Source: Chromobacterium sinusclupearum
GTDB lineage: Bacteria > Pseudomonadota > Gammaproteobacteria > Burkholderiales > Chromobacteriaceae
Reading direction: 5' to 3'
DNA: 64,000 nucleotides
Assembly (NCBI RefSeq): GCF_002902845.1
Contig: NZ_PPTF01000008.1
Location: 46,114 to 110,113, forward strand
In this document: piece by piece, positions 16,847 to 27,138 of the stretch
Position numbering within the stretch: position 1 is the stretch's first letter
How the letters are laid out: each line of letters starts with the position of its first letter
Notes under the pieces: model-generated
Databases searched by the model: none
Told to the model about the DNA's origin: nothing
Seen by the model: only the letters and a program-made list of their open reading frames with translations
Position numbers and translations under genes: made by a program

Positions 16847-17971
16847 ATGAAAGCTTTTGGCAAGAAACCGGACGGCGCGCGGCTGGAGCGGATGCGCGCC
16901 TCGCCCATGTGGGCTGGCGACGGCTTCCGCAACATCTATCCCATAGCGCCCGGCCTGCGCGATCCGAATGTGAAAATGCCGTCGCTGAAGGACTTTCTGT
17001 GCGGCGGCGAGCGGCGCGTGCCGACCGGGCCGCTGCCCACGCTGGACCCGAGGCATGCCTGGCGCAAACCGCCTGAATCCGGCCTGCGCGCCACCTGGCT
17101 GGGCCACTCCAGCGTGCTGATCGAAATCGACGGGCTGCGCCTGCTGACCGACCCGGTATGGGGACCGCGCGCCTCGCCCACCCGCCTGGCCGGACCCAAG
17201 CGCTTCCAGCCGGCGCCGGTGAAATTGAAGGAACTGCCGCCGCTGGATTTGGTCCTGGTCTCGCACGACCATTACGATCATCTGGACTATCCCACGATAC
17301 GCGAGCTGGCCAAAACGCCGGCGCCTTTCGTCACCTCGCTGGGCGTCGGCGCCCATCTGGAAGCCTTCGGCGTGCCGCGCGAGCGCATCACCGAACTGGA
17401 CTGGTGGGAGAGCTACCAGCACCCCGGCTCGGAGCTCGTCGTCACCGCCACGCCGTCGCAGCACTTCTCCGGCCGCGGCCTGAAAGACCGCAACGCCACG
17501 CTGTGGTCCTCGCTGTCGATGCGCACCTCGCGCCATTCCGTCTTCTTCAGCGGCGATACCGGCTTGACCGGCCAGTTCGAGGAGATTCGGGACAGGCTGG
17601 GCGCCTTCGATCTGGTGATGCTGGAAGTAGGCGCCCATCATCCCGCCTGGGGCGACATCCACCTGGGCCCCGACAACGCGCTCAAAGCGCTGGAGCTGCT
17701 GGGCGGCGGTGCCTTCCTGCCGGTGCACTGGGGCACTTTCAACCTGGCGATGCATGCCTGGGATGACCCGGCCGAAACGCTGCTGGCCAGCGCCGAGCGG
17801 CACAATGTCCGGCTATTGATGCCGCGCCAAGGCGAGGCTGTGGAGCCGGCCCATGCCGAACGCGCCGCGCCATGGTGGCGCGGGGTGGATAGCGTCGCCC
17901 TGCCCCAGGAGTCCAGCGCGGCAGAGGCCGATGCCGCGGTGCCCAAGTCCATGCCCTGGCCGCTGGACTGA
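16847..17971 (+). CDS. MBL-fold hydrolase, NAPE-phospholipase D / UlaG-like
   Basis: A 374-residue soluble zinc hydrolase. ATWLGHSSVLIEIDGLRLLTDPVWGPRASP is split here as the WLGHSS strand and the LTDPVWG loop, both typical of the NAPE-PLD/UlaG branch. SHDHYDHLD supplies the metal ligands, FFSGDTGLTG the bridging Asp, and LPVHWGTFNLA the last His. Bacterial relatives act on phosphodiesters or remain uncharacterised. ATG 16847 has GAGG 7 nt upstream and is preferred to the overlapping ATG at 16835. No lipoprotein or Sec signal is evident. It stands alone between the transpeptidase gene (divergent) and an inverted-repeat element. Confidence 0.82.
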   Translation: MKAFGKKPDGARLERMRASPMWAGDGFRNIYPIAPGLRDPNVKMPSLKDFLCGGERRVPTGPLPTLDPRHAWRKPPESGLRATWLGHSSVLIEIDGLRLLTDPVWGPRASPTRLAGPKRFQPAPVKLKELPPLDLVLVSHDHYDHLDYPTIRELAKTPAPFVTSLGVGAHLEAFGVPRERITELDWWESYQHPGSELVVTATPSQHFSGRGLKDRNATLWSSLSMRTSRHSVFFSGDTGLTGQFEEIRDRLGAFDLVMLEVGAHHPAWGDIHLGPDNALKALELLGGGAFLPVHWGTFNLAMHAWDDPAETLLASAERHNVRLLMPRQGEAVEPAHAERAAPWWRGVDSVALPQESSAAEADAAVPKSMPWPLD

Positions 17972-17985
17972 TCTACGCCACAGCC

Positions 17986-18257
17986 CTAGGGGCTGTTGAC
18001 GTTTGGTGAGCGGTCGCGCCGGCATGCGTTTTGCGGCGAATCGAGGCGTTTCGCGCGCCGCATAGTCATTCTCTGCCAGCGCGGAACAACGAAGAGTCGG
18101 CGCGAAAGGCGCCCGGCCCTGCGGGTTTGGCCGCTTTGGTCCGGAAGCCGCGTTGCCCAGTCCTTGCATAGAATGACTATGCGTCGGACTGTGCGCCTTG
18201 CTTCCGGTCCAAATCGGCGCAAACGCGATCCACTCACCAAATGTCAACAGCCCCTAG
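17986..18257. mobile_element. Non-coding inverted-repeat element (MITE-like), copy 1, 272 bp
   Basis: Bounded by CTAGGGGCTGTTGAC and its reverse complement GTCAACAGCCCCTAG. The interior is largely self-complementary, for example GCATAGTCATTCT facing AGAATGACTATGC, and TTTGGTCCGGAAGC facing GCTTCCGGTCCAAA. It has no transposase and no plausible gene. A second copy with nearly the same length, ends and interior is at 28970-29240. Flanking TAG on both sides could be a short target-site duplication. Short ORFs inside on both strands are artefacts of the palindrome. Confidence 0.8.
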
Positions 18258-18303
18258 ACCAAAATGTAAAAATCAAAAGTCCGTGCACTTTTCCCATTGA
18301 GCA

Positions 18304-18331
18304 TTGACTCCAAGCGCGTATATTGCATATT
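18304..18331 (+). promoter_or_regulatory. Candidate promoter of the chitinase gene
   Basis: TTGACT and CATATT separated by 16 nt, about 85 nt before the start codon. No quorum-sensing (CviR-type) box was recognised by eye. Confidence 0.3.
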
Positions 18332-18416
18332 GCTGATAAGTGATGGCTTCTTTTTAAACCATTTACTTTCCAGCAAGCTGCCGCACCCAATTCGACGCGC
18401 ATTAAGGAGAAAATGC

Positions 18417-19760
18417 ATGAAGAAGACGCTTACCGCAGTTTCCGCGCTGGCCGTAACGGCGGCCTGCCTGAGCAGCCCTGCCGTTCAGGCCCGCGCCTTT
18501 GCGCCGTATGTGGACATGACGCTATGGCCAACACCGCAAATCGACAAGATCGGCGTCAACCAAGGCATTCAGCAGTTCACGCTCGCCTTCGTCGTCGCTC
18601 AGAATGGCTGCAACCCGTCTTGGGGCGGCGTGCTGCCGATTCCCGGCTCCAGCAGCGATCAGCAATCCAGCGCCATCAGCGCCGGCATCACCAATTTCCG
18701 CGCCAAGGGCGGCGAGGTGATGGTGTCCTTCGGCGGCGCCAACGGCACGCCGCTGCAGCAGGCCTGCACCAACAATGCCAGCTTGCAGGCGGCCTACCAG
18801 AAGGTGCTGGACACTTACAATCTGAACCGCATCGATTTCGACATCGAAGGCGCGGCGCAAACCGACGCGGCCGCCAATAGCCGCAATTTCGCCGTGGTGG
18901 CGGCGCTGCAGAAAAGTTATAAAGCCAAGGGCAAAACGCTGCATGTGTCGCTGACGCTGCCGGTGATGCCCTTCGGTCTGACCCAGGACGGGCAGAACGT
19001 GCTCAACTCGGCCTTGAGCAATGGCGTGGCGCTGGACACCGTCAACATCATGGCCATGGACTACGGCCAGCACACCGCCGACATGGGCACAGCCGCCAAG
19101 CAGGCGGCGCAGGCGCTGTACGGCCAACTGGACACCGCCTACAAGGCGCATGGCCAGACGCTGACCGACGCCCAACTGTGGCAAAAGGTGGGCGTGACGC
19201 CGATGATAGGCCTGAACGATACCCAGCCGGAAACCTTCACCGTAGCCAACGCCACCAGTCTGTACGGCATGGCCAACAGCAATAACTTCGGCGTGCTGTC
19301 CATGTGGTCGGTCAGCCGCGACAAATCCTGCCCGGGCAACGGCAGCTATGTGGACTCGCAATGCTCCGGCATCGTGCAGGCGCCTTACGCCTTCAGCAAT
19401 GTGTTCAAAGGCTTCAAAGACCACTGGGGCAGCGGCGTCACCCAGGACCCTAACTATGGCGGCGGCAGCGACGGCGGGCCGGTGAACGGCCAGCCGTGGT
19501 CGGCCGGGCAAACGTACAACACCGGCAATACCGTGACCTATGCCGGCGCCACCTGGACGGCGCAATACTGGACCCAGGGCAATACGCCGGGCCAATCCGC
19601 GCCCTGGCGGCAAACCGCCGGACCGCTGCAGCCATGGAACGTCAATGTGGCGTATCAGGGCGGCGACTGCGCCAGCTATCAGGGCGCCAAATACTGCGCC
19701 AAATGGTACGCGCAAGGCATCGTGCCAACCGCAGGCGATCCGTGGTACCGCGCCAACTGA
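18417..19760 (+). CDS. Secreted family 18 chitinase with two C-terminal CBM5/12-type chitin-binding domains
   Basis: A 447-residue extracellular enzyme. A Sec signal peptide (MKKTLTAVSALAVTAACLSS, cleavage near QARA) precedes a GH18 barrel with the DxxDxDxE-type motif RIDFDIEG; E144 is the proton donor. Conserved barrel strands include VMVSFGGANG and VNIMAMDYG. The C-terminus holds two tandem aromatic-rich modules (WSAGQTYNTGNTVTYAGATW, about 350-395, and WNVNVAYQGGDCASYQGAKY, about 402-447), the second with two cysteines. ATG 18417 has AAGGAG upstream; an overlapping out-of-frame ATG at 18413 is rejected. A strong terminator follows. Confidence 0.93.
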   Translation: MKKTLTAVSALAVTAACLSSPAVQARAFAPYVDMTLWPTPQIDKIGVNQGIQQFTLAFVVAQNGCNPSWGGVLPIPGSSSDQQSSAISAGITNFRAKGGEVMVSFGGANGTPLQQACTNNASLQAAYQKVLDTYNLNRIDFDIEGAAQTDAAANSRNFAVVAALQKSYKAKGKTLHVSLTLPVMPFGLTQDGQNVLNSALSNGVALDTVNIMAMDYGQHTADMGTAAKQAAQALYGQLDTAYKAHGQTLTDAQLWQKVGVTPMIGLNDTQPETFTVANATSLYGMANSNNFGVLSMWSVSRDKSCPGNGSYVDSQCSGIVQAPYAFSNVFKGFKDHWGSGVTQDPNYGGGSDGGPVNGQPWSAGQTYNTGNTVTYAGATWTAQYWTQGNTPGQSAPWRQTAGPLQPWNVNVAYQGGDCASYQGAKYCAKWYAQGIVPTAGDPWYRAN

Positions 19761-19780
19761 TCCCCAACGGCTTGATCAGC

Positions 19781-19807
19781 AAGGCCGGGCCTATGCCCGG
19801 CCTTTTT
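19781..19807 (+). terminator. Rho-independent terminator of the chitinase gene
   Basis: AAGGCCGGGC and GCCCGGCCTT form a perfect 10-bp stem with a CTAT loop and a T-run, 20 nt after the stop codon. Confidence 0.85.
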
Positions 19808-19843
19808 GCATGATGGCTGCGCCTGGGTCCCTACAAAAACGGC

Positions 19844-21337
<1,494 letters not shown>

Positions 21338-21371
21338 GTTCGGAATCTCTTGCTGAATGAAAATCGTCGGG

Positions 21372-22709
21372 TCAGGGCAGCTGGGACAGGGTCTCGCCGA
21401 CTGCGTCGAACAAGCTGTCCAGCTCTGGCGGCGTGGCGGTGAACGGCGGGCCGAACTGCAGCGCGTCCCCGCCGTAACGGACGTAAAAGCCCTTGCGCCA
21501 TAGCTTCATCGCCGCTTCAAATGGCCGGACAATCATGTCGCCATCGCGCGGAGCCAGTTGCACCGCGCCGGCCAGGCCGCAATTGCGGACGTCCGCCACA
21601 TGCGGCAGGCCCTTCAGGCCATGGATGCCGCGCTCAAAGTGCGGAGCCAGTTCCGCCGCGCGCGCTACCAGCTGTTCGTTTTCCAGCACATCCAGCGCGG
21701 CCATGGCGGCGGCGCAGGCCACCGGATGGGCCGAATAGGTGTAGCCGTGCGGAAACTCGACCGCGTATTCCGGCGTGGTCTGCGCCATGAAGGCTTCGTA
21801 GATGTCCGTAGCTGCGATCACCGCGCCCATCGGCACTGCGCCATTGGTCAGCTGCTTGGCCACATTCATGATGTCGGGCGTCACACCGAAATATTCCGCG
21901 CCGAACATCGCTCCCATGCGCCCAAAGCCGGTGATCACCTCATCGAAAATCAGCAGAATGTTGTGCTGGGTGCAAATGTCTCGCAGCCGTTGCAGATAGC
22001 CCTGCGGCGGCACGATGACGCCGGCGGAGCCGGCCATGGGCTCGACAATCACTGCGGCGATATTCGATGCGTCGTGCAGCTCGATCAGTCGCAGCAAATC
22101 GTCTGCCAGCTCCACGCCGTGGACCGGCATGCCGCGGCTGAAAGCGTTGGCCGGCAGCAAGGTGTGCGGCAAATGGTCCACATCCAACAGCGGGCCGTAC
22201 AACTTGCGGTTGCCGTTCATGCCGCCCAGGCTGGTGCCGGCGATGTTGACGCCATGGTAGCCGCGGGCGCGGCCGATCAGCTTGGTCTTGGACGCCTGGC
22301 CTTTCAAGCGCCAGTAAGCGCGCGCCATTTTCACCGCGGTATCGGCGCACTCGGAACCGGAGTTGGTGAAGAACACATGGTTCAGCGCGCCTGGCGCCAT
22401 CGCCGCCAAGCGCTCGGCCAGCTTGAACGACAGCCGGTGGCCAAACTGGAAGCCAGGCGAATAGTCCAGCGTGGACAGCTGGCGGTAGGCCGCCTCGGCG
22501 ATTTCCTTGCGGCTATGGCCGGCGCCGCAGCACCACAGGCCGGACAGACTATCAAAAATGCGGCGGCCGTCGGCGTCGGTCAGATAATTGCCCTCGCCGG
22601 CGACGATCAATCGCGGATCGCGCTGGAAATTGCGATTGGCGCTGAACGGCATCCAGTGCGCGCGCAAGTCGAGGTGGTCGAGTTCGGAACGGGTGGTGAG
22701 CGGATGCAT
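21372..22709 (-). CDS. Omega-amino acid--pyruvate aminotransferase (beta-alanine:pyruvate type)
   Basis: A 445-residue class III PLP aminotransferase. The N-terminal [19 protein letters not shown] is specific for the beta-alanine:pyruvate branch. Core motifs: [57 protein letters not shown] and the PLP lysine in [17 protein letters not shown]. With MmsA it would degrade beta-alanine or similar omega-amino acids to acetyl-CoA. ATG 22709 begins [10 protein letters not shown]; the open frame continues 13 codons upstream without support. It is divergent from a LysR gene that is probably its regulator. Exact amine specificity cannot be read. Confidence 0.9.
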   Translation of the reverse strand: MHPLTTRSELDHLDLRAHWMPFSANRNFQRDPRLIVAGEGNYLTDADGRRIFDSLSGLWCCGAGHSRKEIAEAAYRQLSTLDYSPGFQFGHRLSFKLAERLAAMAPGALNHVFFTNSGSECADTAVKMARAYWRLKGQASKTKLIGRARGYHGVNIAGTSLGGMNGNRKLYGPLLDVDHLPHTLLPANAFSRGMPVHGVELADDLLRLIELHDASNIAAVIVEPMAGSAGVIVPPQGYLQRLRDICTQHNILLIFDEVITGFGRMGAMFGAEYFGVTPDIMNVAKQLTNGAVPMGAVIAATDIYEAFMAQTTPEYAVEFPHGYTYSAHPVACAAAMAALDVLENEQLVARAAELAPHFERGIHGLKGLPHVADVRNCGLAGAVQLAPRDGDMIVRPFEAAMKLWRKGFYVRYGGDALQFGPPFTATPPELDSLFDAVGETLSQLP

Positions 22710-22772
22710 CGCAGGCCTCGCTGGCAGGAGTATGGCCACAGCATGCACCGGACATTGGGTGAGTTAAATGCT

Positions 22773-22791
22773 ATCTTTCTTATGTTCAGAT
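22773..22791. promoter_or_regulatory. Candidate LysR operator ATCT-N11-AGAT
   Basis: A perfect 4+4 bp inverted repeat with 11-bp spacing, the classical T-N11-A arrangement, in the 99-bp region between the divergent aminotransferase and LysR genes. Confidence 0.5.
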
Positions 22792-22808
22792 TAGATAAAA
22801 CTCAACCA

Positions 22809-23723
22809 ATGAACCGCAAGCCCGCGCTGGGACAAGTCAGCGATTTCGATATCCGCCTGCTGCGGCTGTTCCGTACCGTGGCGGAATGCGGCGGCTTCTC
22901 CGCCGCCGAAGGCGTATTGGGCATCAGCCGCTCCGCCATCAGCCTGCAAATGGGCGATCTGGAAAAACGGCTGGGCATCCGGCTATGCCAGCGCGGCCGC
23001 GCCGGCTTCGCCCTCACCGACGAGGGCCGTGAAGTGCTGCGCGCCAGCCAGACCGTGCTGGCGGCGCTGGAAGACTTCCGCAGCGAGGTCAACTTGCTGC
23101 ACCGCCAGCTGCGCGGCGAGCTGAACATCGGCATCGTCAACAATCTGGTGACCTTGCCGAAGATGCGCATCACCCGCGCGCTGCAGGCGCTGAGCGAACA
23201 AGGCCCTGAAGTGCGGATCAATATCGGCATGATGACGCCCAGCGATATCGAAACCGGGCTGCTGGACGGCCAGCTGCACGCCGGCGTGGTGCCGCTGATC
23301 CAGCCGCTGTCCGGGCTGGACTACCTGCCGCTGTACGAAGAGCGCTCCCAGCTGTATTGCAGCCGCGAGCATCCGCTGTTTCCGCAGCCAGACGGCGCCA
23401 TCGGCGAGGCGGACCTCGCCCGCGCCGACGCCATCGTCCCCGGCTACCGGCTGCCGCCGCAAGCGCAGGCCCTGCAGCAGCGGCTGAAGCCGGCCGCCAC
23501 CGCATCGGACCGCGAAGGCATCGCCTTCCTGATCCTCACCGGCCGCTACATCGGCTATCTGCCGGACCATTTCGCCGCCGGTTGGGTGACGCAAGGCCTG
23601 ATGCGGCCGCTGCTGCCGAACGTCTGCTTCTACGACGCGCCGCTGGCGCTGGCGGTGCGCAAGGGCCGCCGCGCCAATCTGGTGCTGGAGCGTTTCCTGC
23701 AGGAACTGGAGCGAACCAGCTGA
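22809..23723 (+). CDS. LysR-family regulator, probably of the aminotransferase-mmsA operon
   Basis: A 304-residue LTTR: HTH at about residues 12-70 (FDIRLLRLFRTVAECGGFSA, then SRSAISLQMGDLEKRLG), then an effector-binding domain ending RKGRRANLVLERFLQELE. I used ATG 22809; an upstream in-frame ATG at 22782 would add nine residues. Divergence from the omega-aminotransferase/mmsA pair with an LTTR-like box between them suggests control of that pathway. Inducer unknown. Confidence 0.88.
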   Translation: MNRKPALGQVSDFDIRLLRLFRTVAECGGFSAAEGVLGISRSAISLQMGDLEKRLGIRLCQRGRAGFALTDEGREVLRASQTVLAALEDFRSEVNLLHRQLRGELNIGIVNNLVTLPKMRITRALQALSEQGPEVRINIGMMTPSDIETGLLDGQLHAGVVPLIQPLSGLDYLPLYEERSQLYCSREHPLFPQPDGAIGEADLARADAIVPGYRLPPQAQALQQRLKPAATASDREGIAFLILTGRYIGYLPDHFAAGWVTQGLMRPLLPNVCFYDAPLALAVRKGRRANLVLERFLQELERTS

Positions 23724-23733
23724 TCCTGAGAAA

Positions 23734-24036
23734 TCAGGGGATGAACTGACAGATTCGCGCAACCAAGCGCTCAAGGTCGTCATTCTTGAATTCCAGGCCG
23801 GATTGGGCATGGCATGCGCCGCCGCGAGACTCCACCACCAGCCATCGGCCGAGGGGAAACAAGCCGAACAGACGTCGCCCCCGCATCAAACGAACGGAGG
23901 CGATCTCCTCCAGCGGCACGCGCCACCGCACGACATCGCCACGTAGCACGGACACGCCATGCTCATCGAACACGATGCGCGCCGGCTTGAGCCTTCTGCC
24001 TGAAAACCGCTCCAGAATGCTCATTTCAGGAACCAT
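23734..24036 (-). CDS. Small hypothetical protein, PH-like fold suspected
   Basis: A 100-residue basic protein with alternating strands (ARIVFDEHGVSVLRGDVVRW, then VPLEEIASVRLMRGRRLFGL) and a C-terminal helix (LERLVARICQFIP). This resembles small bacterial PH-domain-like proteins, but no family is certain. ATG 24036 has GGGGAG 5 nt upstream; a GTG at 24054 is the longer alternative. It lies 27 nt after the DUF1304 gene on the same strand and may be co-transcribed. No signal peptide or membrane segment. Confidence 0.65.
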   Translation of the reverse strand: MVPEMSILERFSGRRLKPARIVFDEHGVSVLRGDVVRWRVPLEEIASVRLMRGRRLFGLFPLGRWLVVESRGGACHAQSGLEFKNDDLERLVARICQFIP

Positions 24037-24063
24037 CCGTACTCCCCGCGACACACCCGCCGC

Positions 24064-24420
24064 TCAAGCCAGCCCCAACAACGCGATGCCCAGCGCCGCC
24101 GGCAGACCCTGCACGAACAGAATGCGCCGGTTGACGGTGGCGGCGCCGAACAACCCCGCTACCAGGACGCAGCCGAGGAAAAACAGCTTGATCTCGAAAC
24201 CGGCCGGCCCAAGCCACAGCCCCCACAGTAGACCAGCGGCGAGGAAACCGTTGTACAGGCCCTGGTTGGCGGCTAGCACCTTGGTTTCCCTTGCTTTCTC
24301 GGGCGTCAGCCGGAAGGTCTTCATCCCCAGCGGCTTGTCCCACAGAAACATTTCCAGCGCCAGGAAATACAGATGCAACAAGGCCACCACGGTGATCGCC
24401 AGATTTGCAGCCATGCTCAT
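24064..24420 (-). CDS. DUF1304 family small membrane protein
   Basis: A 118-residue protein of four predicted membrane helices: LAITVVALLHLYFLALEMFL at the N-terminus, then NGFLAAGLLWGLWLG, FFLGCVLVAGLFGAAT and LPAALGIALLGLA. The family signature KVLAANQGLYNGFLA is present. Function unknown in the family. ATG 24420 has GGAGG upstream. It is divergent from the ogt-type gene and followed by the PH-like small gene. Confidence 0.85.
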   Translation of the reverse strand: MSMAANLAITVVALLHLYFLALEMFLWDKPLGMKTFRLTPEKARETKVLAANQGLYNGFLAAGLLWGLWLGPAGFEIKLFFLGCVLVAGLFGAATVNRRILFVQGLPAALGIALLGLA

Positions 24421-24515
24421 AGGTCTGCCTCCATATCGTTCCTCTCCGGCGGCGCCATGCACGCCCGCCTCCATTCATTTAGAATGAACAATACACTCCT
24501 TACCTCATCTTGACG

Positions 24516-25031
24516 ATGCCACCACACCCCTGCACTTGCCACGGTCTGATCGATACCCGCTTCGGCCTGGTCGCCGCCTGGCTGAACCGCGACGGCGCGC
24601 TGATCCGGCTGATTTTCCATCCCAGGCCGGAGCAAGTGGCCGCACACGCCTGCCGGCGCGACGACGCGGCGCTGGCCGAGGTGGCCCGCCAACTGGCGGA
24701 GTACCAATCCGGCGCGCGGCGCGACTTCGACCTGCCGCTAGACCCGCAAGGCACGCCGTTCCAGCAACAGGTGTGGGCGGCGCTGCGCGGCATCCCGTAT
24801 GGCCACACCGTCAGCTATGGCGAGCTGGCCAAGGCGCTGGGCCATCCGGACGGCGCTCGCGCCATCGGCCGCGCCAACGCCACCAACCCCATCGCGCTGA
24901 TCGTGCCCTGCCACCGGGTGCTGGGCACCGACGGCAGCCTCACCGGCTACGCCGGCGGCCTGCCGCTGAAAGCCGCGCTGCTGCGCTTTGAGCTGGAGCG
25001 CACCGCGCCGCCCGGACTGTTCAGCGCTTGA
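24516..25031 (+). CDS. ogt: Methylated-DNA--protein-cysteine S-methyltransferase
   Basis: A 171-residue suicide repair protein that removes O6-alkyl groups from guanine onto its own cysteine. The C-terminal domain has FQQQVWAALRGIPYGHTVSYGELA split over the HTH, GRANATNPIALIVPCHRV with the acceptor cysteine in PCHR, and GYAGGLPLKAALL. The short N-terminal domain without the Ada zinc-binding cysteines fits Ogt rather than Ada. ATG 24516 starts MPPHPCTCHG; a TTG two codons earlier is possible. The ribosome binding site is poor. Gene symbol assigned by family similarity. Confidence 0.88.
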   Translation: MPPHPCTCHGLIDTRFGLVAAWLNRDGALIRLIFHPRPEQVAAHACRRDDAALAEVARQLAEYQSGARRDFDLPLDPQGTPFQQQVWAALRGIPYGHTVSYGELAKALGHPDGARAIGRANATNPIALIVPCHRVLGTDGSLTGYAGGLPLKAALLRFELERTAPPGLFSA

Positions 25032-25200
25032 AGCCGCCGCCATCGGCGGCCGTCTCCGCTCCTGCGATTTCGCTCCGCACCTTGCATTTCATACGCGCCA
25101 AACACGGTTCATCCCTCTGATTGCGCAGTCCGTCGCATGTCGATGTCGCCCCACGATCCGCTCTCCTACAGTCACATCACACACCAACCAGGAGAGCATC

Positions 25201-25473
25201 ATGACTTACCTCGACATCGCCTCAGCCTTGGACGCCCTCAACCAGTTCTGCCATCATATGCCTCTGTACTTCGCACAGGCGCTAAACGGATTAGCCGCCA
25301 TCGAATGGGGACATGCCGTCTCGTCCTTGCTGCTGACCATTCTGGCCTGCAACGCCCTGATCGTGCCCCTGGTATTGATCTGGCTGGCGGTGGACCTGTC
25401 CCTGCCCAAGCTGAAGCGGTACCGCCAACGTCTGACCCTGCCGGCACCGCGCAAAGAGGTGAAAATTGGATAA
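25201..25473 (+). CDS. Small two-helix membrane protein heading a LytS/LytR-type operon
   Basis: A 90-residue protein with one long hydrophobic stretch (HAVSSLLLTILACNALIVPL and on into LVLIWLAVDL) and a basic C-terminal tail (KLKRYRQRL). No family is recognised. AGGAG lies 8 nt before the ATG. Its stop codon overlaps the start of the histidine kinase gene by 8 nt, implying translational coupling and a role as a membrane partner or sensor for the kinase; that role is inferred from position only. Confidence 0.8.
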   Translation: MTYLDIASALDALNQFCHHMPLYFAQALNGLAAIEWGHAVSSLLLTILACNALIVPLVLIWLAVDLSLPKLKRYRQRLTLPAPRKEVKIG

Positions 25474-26374
25474 TCAAAACCACACGACGCCTTGGCGTGA
25501 GGATTTCAGCATGATCCTGAAAACCGTAGAAAAGGGCTGGTGGGGCTTCGTCGACATGGTGGCGCGGCTGGGCTGGGGACGGCTGATGTTGACGCTGCTG
25601 CTGATCATGATGCTGGGCGGCATTCTGAATATCGAACACATGACGCTGCTGCTGTCCCTGGTCGCCATCCTGGTGAAGGTGCTGGCCATCGGCAAGCACC
25701 GGGCAGAGCAAGAGGCGGACCGCGCCATCGCCCGCAGCGAAAAAGCGGAGCAGCAGGCCGAGCTGGAAGCGCTGCAGCGCCAGCTGGCGGAAACGCGGAT
25801 GAGCGCGCTGCAGGCGCAGATCGAACCGCACTTTCTGTTCAACACCCTGTCCTCGGTGTGCCAGTTGATGGAAACCGCGCCGGACAAGGCGGTGGTCATG
25901 CAAAAGGCGCTGATCCGCTATCTGCGCTCTTCGCTGCCGGAATGGCGCGATTCGCCGGGCGAAACCCGCCTGGGACAGCAAGTGGAATTGTCGCGCGCCT
26001 ATCTGGAAATCATGCAGTTGCGGATGGAGGACAGGCTAAAGGTTTGCATCAAGGTGCCGCCGTCGCTGCAAAGCGCCCGTTTCCCGGTGATGATGCTGCA
26101 AACCCTGGTGGAGAACGCCATCAAGCACGGCCTGGAACCCAAGGCAGAAGGCGGAGCCATCGAGGTGGACGCCAAGGTGCTGGACGGCAAGCTAAGGCTG
26201 ACGGTGCGCGACGACGGCGTCGGTTTCCCGGACCAGCCCGGCCAGGGCATGGGCCTGGCCAATATCCGCGAGCGGCTGTCCCTGCTGTACGGAACCGAGG
26301 CCGAGCTGGTGTTGGAAGCGCCGGAGGACGGCGGCACGCTCGCCACCATCGCCATGCCGTTTGCCCTGGTTTAA
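25466..26374 (+). CDS. LytS-like sensor histidine kinase
   Basis: A 302-residue kinase. It has two short membrane helices near residues 38-75 (LMLTLLLIMMLGGI, then MTLLLSLVAILVKVLAI), a coiled coil of Ala/Glu/Gln-rich sequence (79-112), and the His_kinase domain LQAQIEPHFLFNTLSSV with phospho-acceptor H122. The ATPase N box is LQTLVENAIKHGLEPKAEG and the G box is DDGVGFPDQPGQGMGLANIRERL. The TTG at 25466 is chosen because GAGG precedes it and it overlaps the upstream stop; ATG 25511 is the alternative. It pairs with the LytTR regulator 12 nt downstream. Confidence 0.9.
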   Translation: MDNQNHTTPWREDFSMILKTVEKGWWGFVDMVARLGWGRLMLTLLLIMMLGGILNIEHMTLLLSLVAILVKVLAIGKHRAEQEADRAIARSEKAEQQAELEALQRQLAETRMSALQAQIEPHFLFNTLSSVCQLMETAPDKAVVMQKALIRYLRSSLPEWRDSPGETRLGQQVELSRAYLEIMQLRMEDRLKVCIKVPPSLQSARFPVMMLQTLVENAIKHGLEPKAEGGAIEVDAKVLDGKLRLTVRDDGVGFPDQPGQGMGLANIRERLSLLYGTEAELVLEAPEDGGTLATIAMPFALV

Positions 26375-26386
26375 CGAGGAAAAACC

Positions 26387-27133
26387 ATGAACACGCTTAG
26401 CGCCTTGATCGCCGACGACGAAAGATTGATGCGGGAACAGCTGCGAATGGCGCTAGGCCGGGTCTGGCCGGAGCTCGATATCGTCGCCGAAGCCCAGGAC
26501 GGGAAACAAGCGGAGGAGCTGGCCCGCCAGCACCAACCGGACCTGATTTTCCTGGACATCACCATGCCGGCGCAAAGCGGCATCGAGGCGGCGATCGCGC
26601 TAAACGGGCAGTATCCCATCGTGTTCGTTACCGCCTACGATCAGTACGCGGTCCAGGCGTTTGAGGAAGGCGCCATCGACTACTTGCTCAAGCCGGTGGA
26701 AGACGCCCGGCTGCTGCGCACGCGCCAGCGCTGGGAGCAGAAGCAGCCGCCGCTGCCGCAGGATTGGCAAAGCACCTTGTTGAAGCTCAGCCGCCAATTG
26801 GACAAGCCGGAATACCTGCGCTGGATACGCGCCTCGGTGGGCAACAGCCTGCGCCTGATCAGCATCGATGAGGTGCTGCTGTTCCAGTCGGACGAGAAAT
26901 ACACCCTGGTGCAAACCGCCAATTGCGAAGCGCTGATCCGCACCCCGCTGAAGGAATTGCTGCCGCAACTCGATCCCGAGCAGTTCTGGCAAGTGCACCG
27001 CGCCACCCTGGTGCGGGTGGCTGCGATAGAAGAAGTGCGCCGCGGCGAACGCGGCCTGCTGCTGAAACTGCGCGCTTACGGCCCGCTGGTGGAAGTGAGC
27101 CGCAGCTACGCGCATCTGTTTCAGCGGATGTAA
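26387..27133 (+). CDS. LytTR-family response regulator
   Basis: A 248-residue regulator: receiver domain (residues 5-120) with acidic pair DDE, phospho-acceptor D57 in LIFLDITMP, the T in FVTAYD and the K in LLKPVE. The LytTR DNA-binding domain follows (IRASVGNSLRLISIDEVLLF, FWQVHRATLV, ending SRSYAHLFQRM). Such pairs often regulate surface polysaccharide, autolysis or alginate-type genes; targets here are unknown. Last gene of the three-gene operon. It ends 6 nt before an inverted-repeat remnant that probably acts as a terminator. Confidence 0.92.
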   Translation: MNTLSALIADDERLMREQLRMALGRVWPELDIVAEAQDGKQAEELARQHQPDLIFLDITMPAQSGIEAAIALNGQYPIVFVTAYDQYAVQAFEEGAIDYLLKPVEDARLLRTRQRWEQKQPPLPQDWQSTLLKLSRQLDKPEYLRWIRASVGNSLRLISIDEVLLFQSDEKYTLVQTANCEALIRTPLKELLPQLDPEQFWQVHRATLVRVAAIEEVRRGERGLLLKLRAYGPLVEVSRSYAHLFQRM

Positions 27134-27138
27134 GGCTT

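Noticed and set aside
17986..18307. Several open frames of 60-144 codons on both strands inside the inverted-repeat elements
   Set aside because: Similar frames recur in both copies because the element itself repeats; they have no ribosome sites and arise from the palindromic GC-rich sequence.
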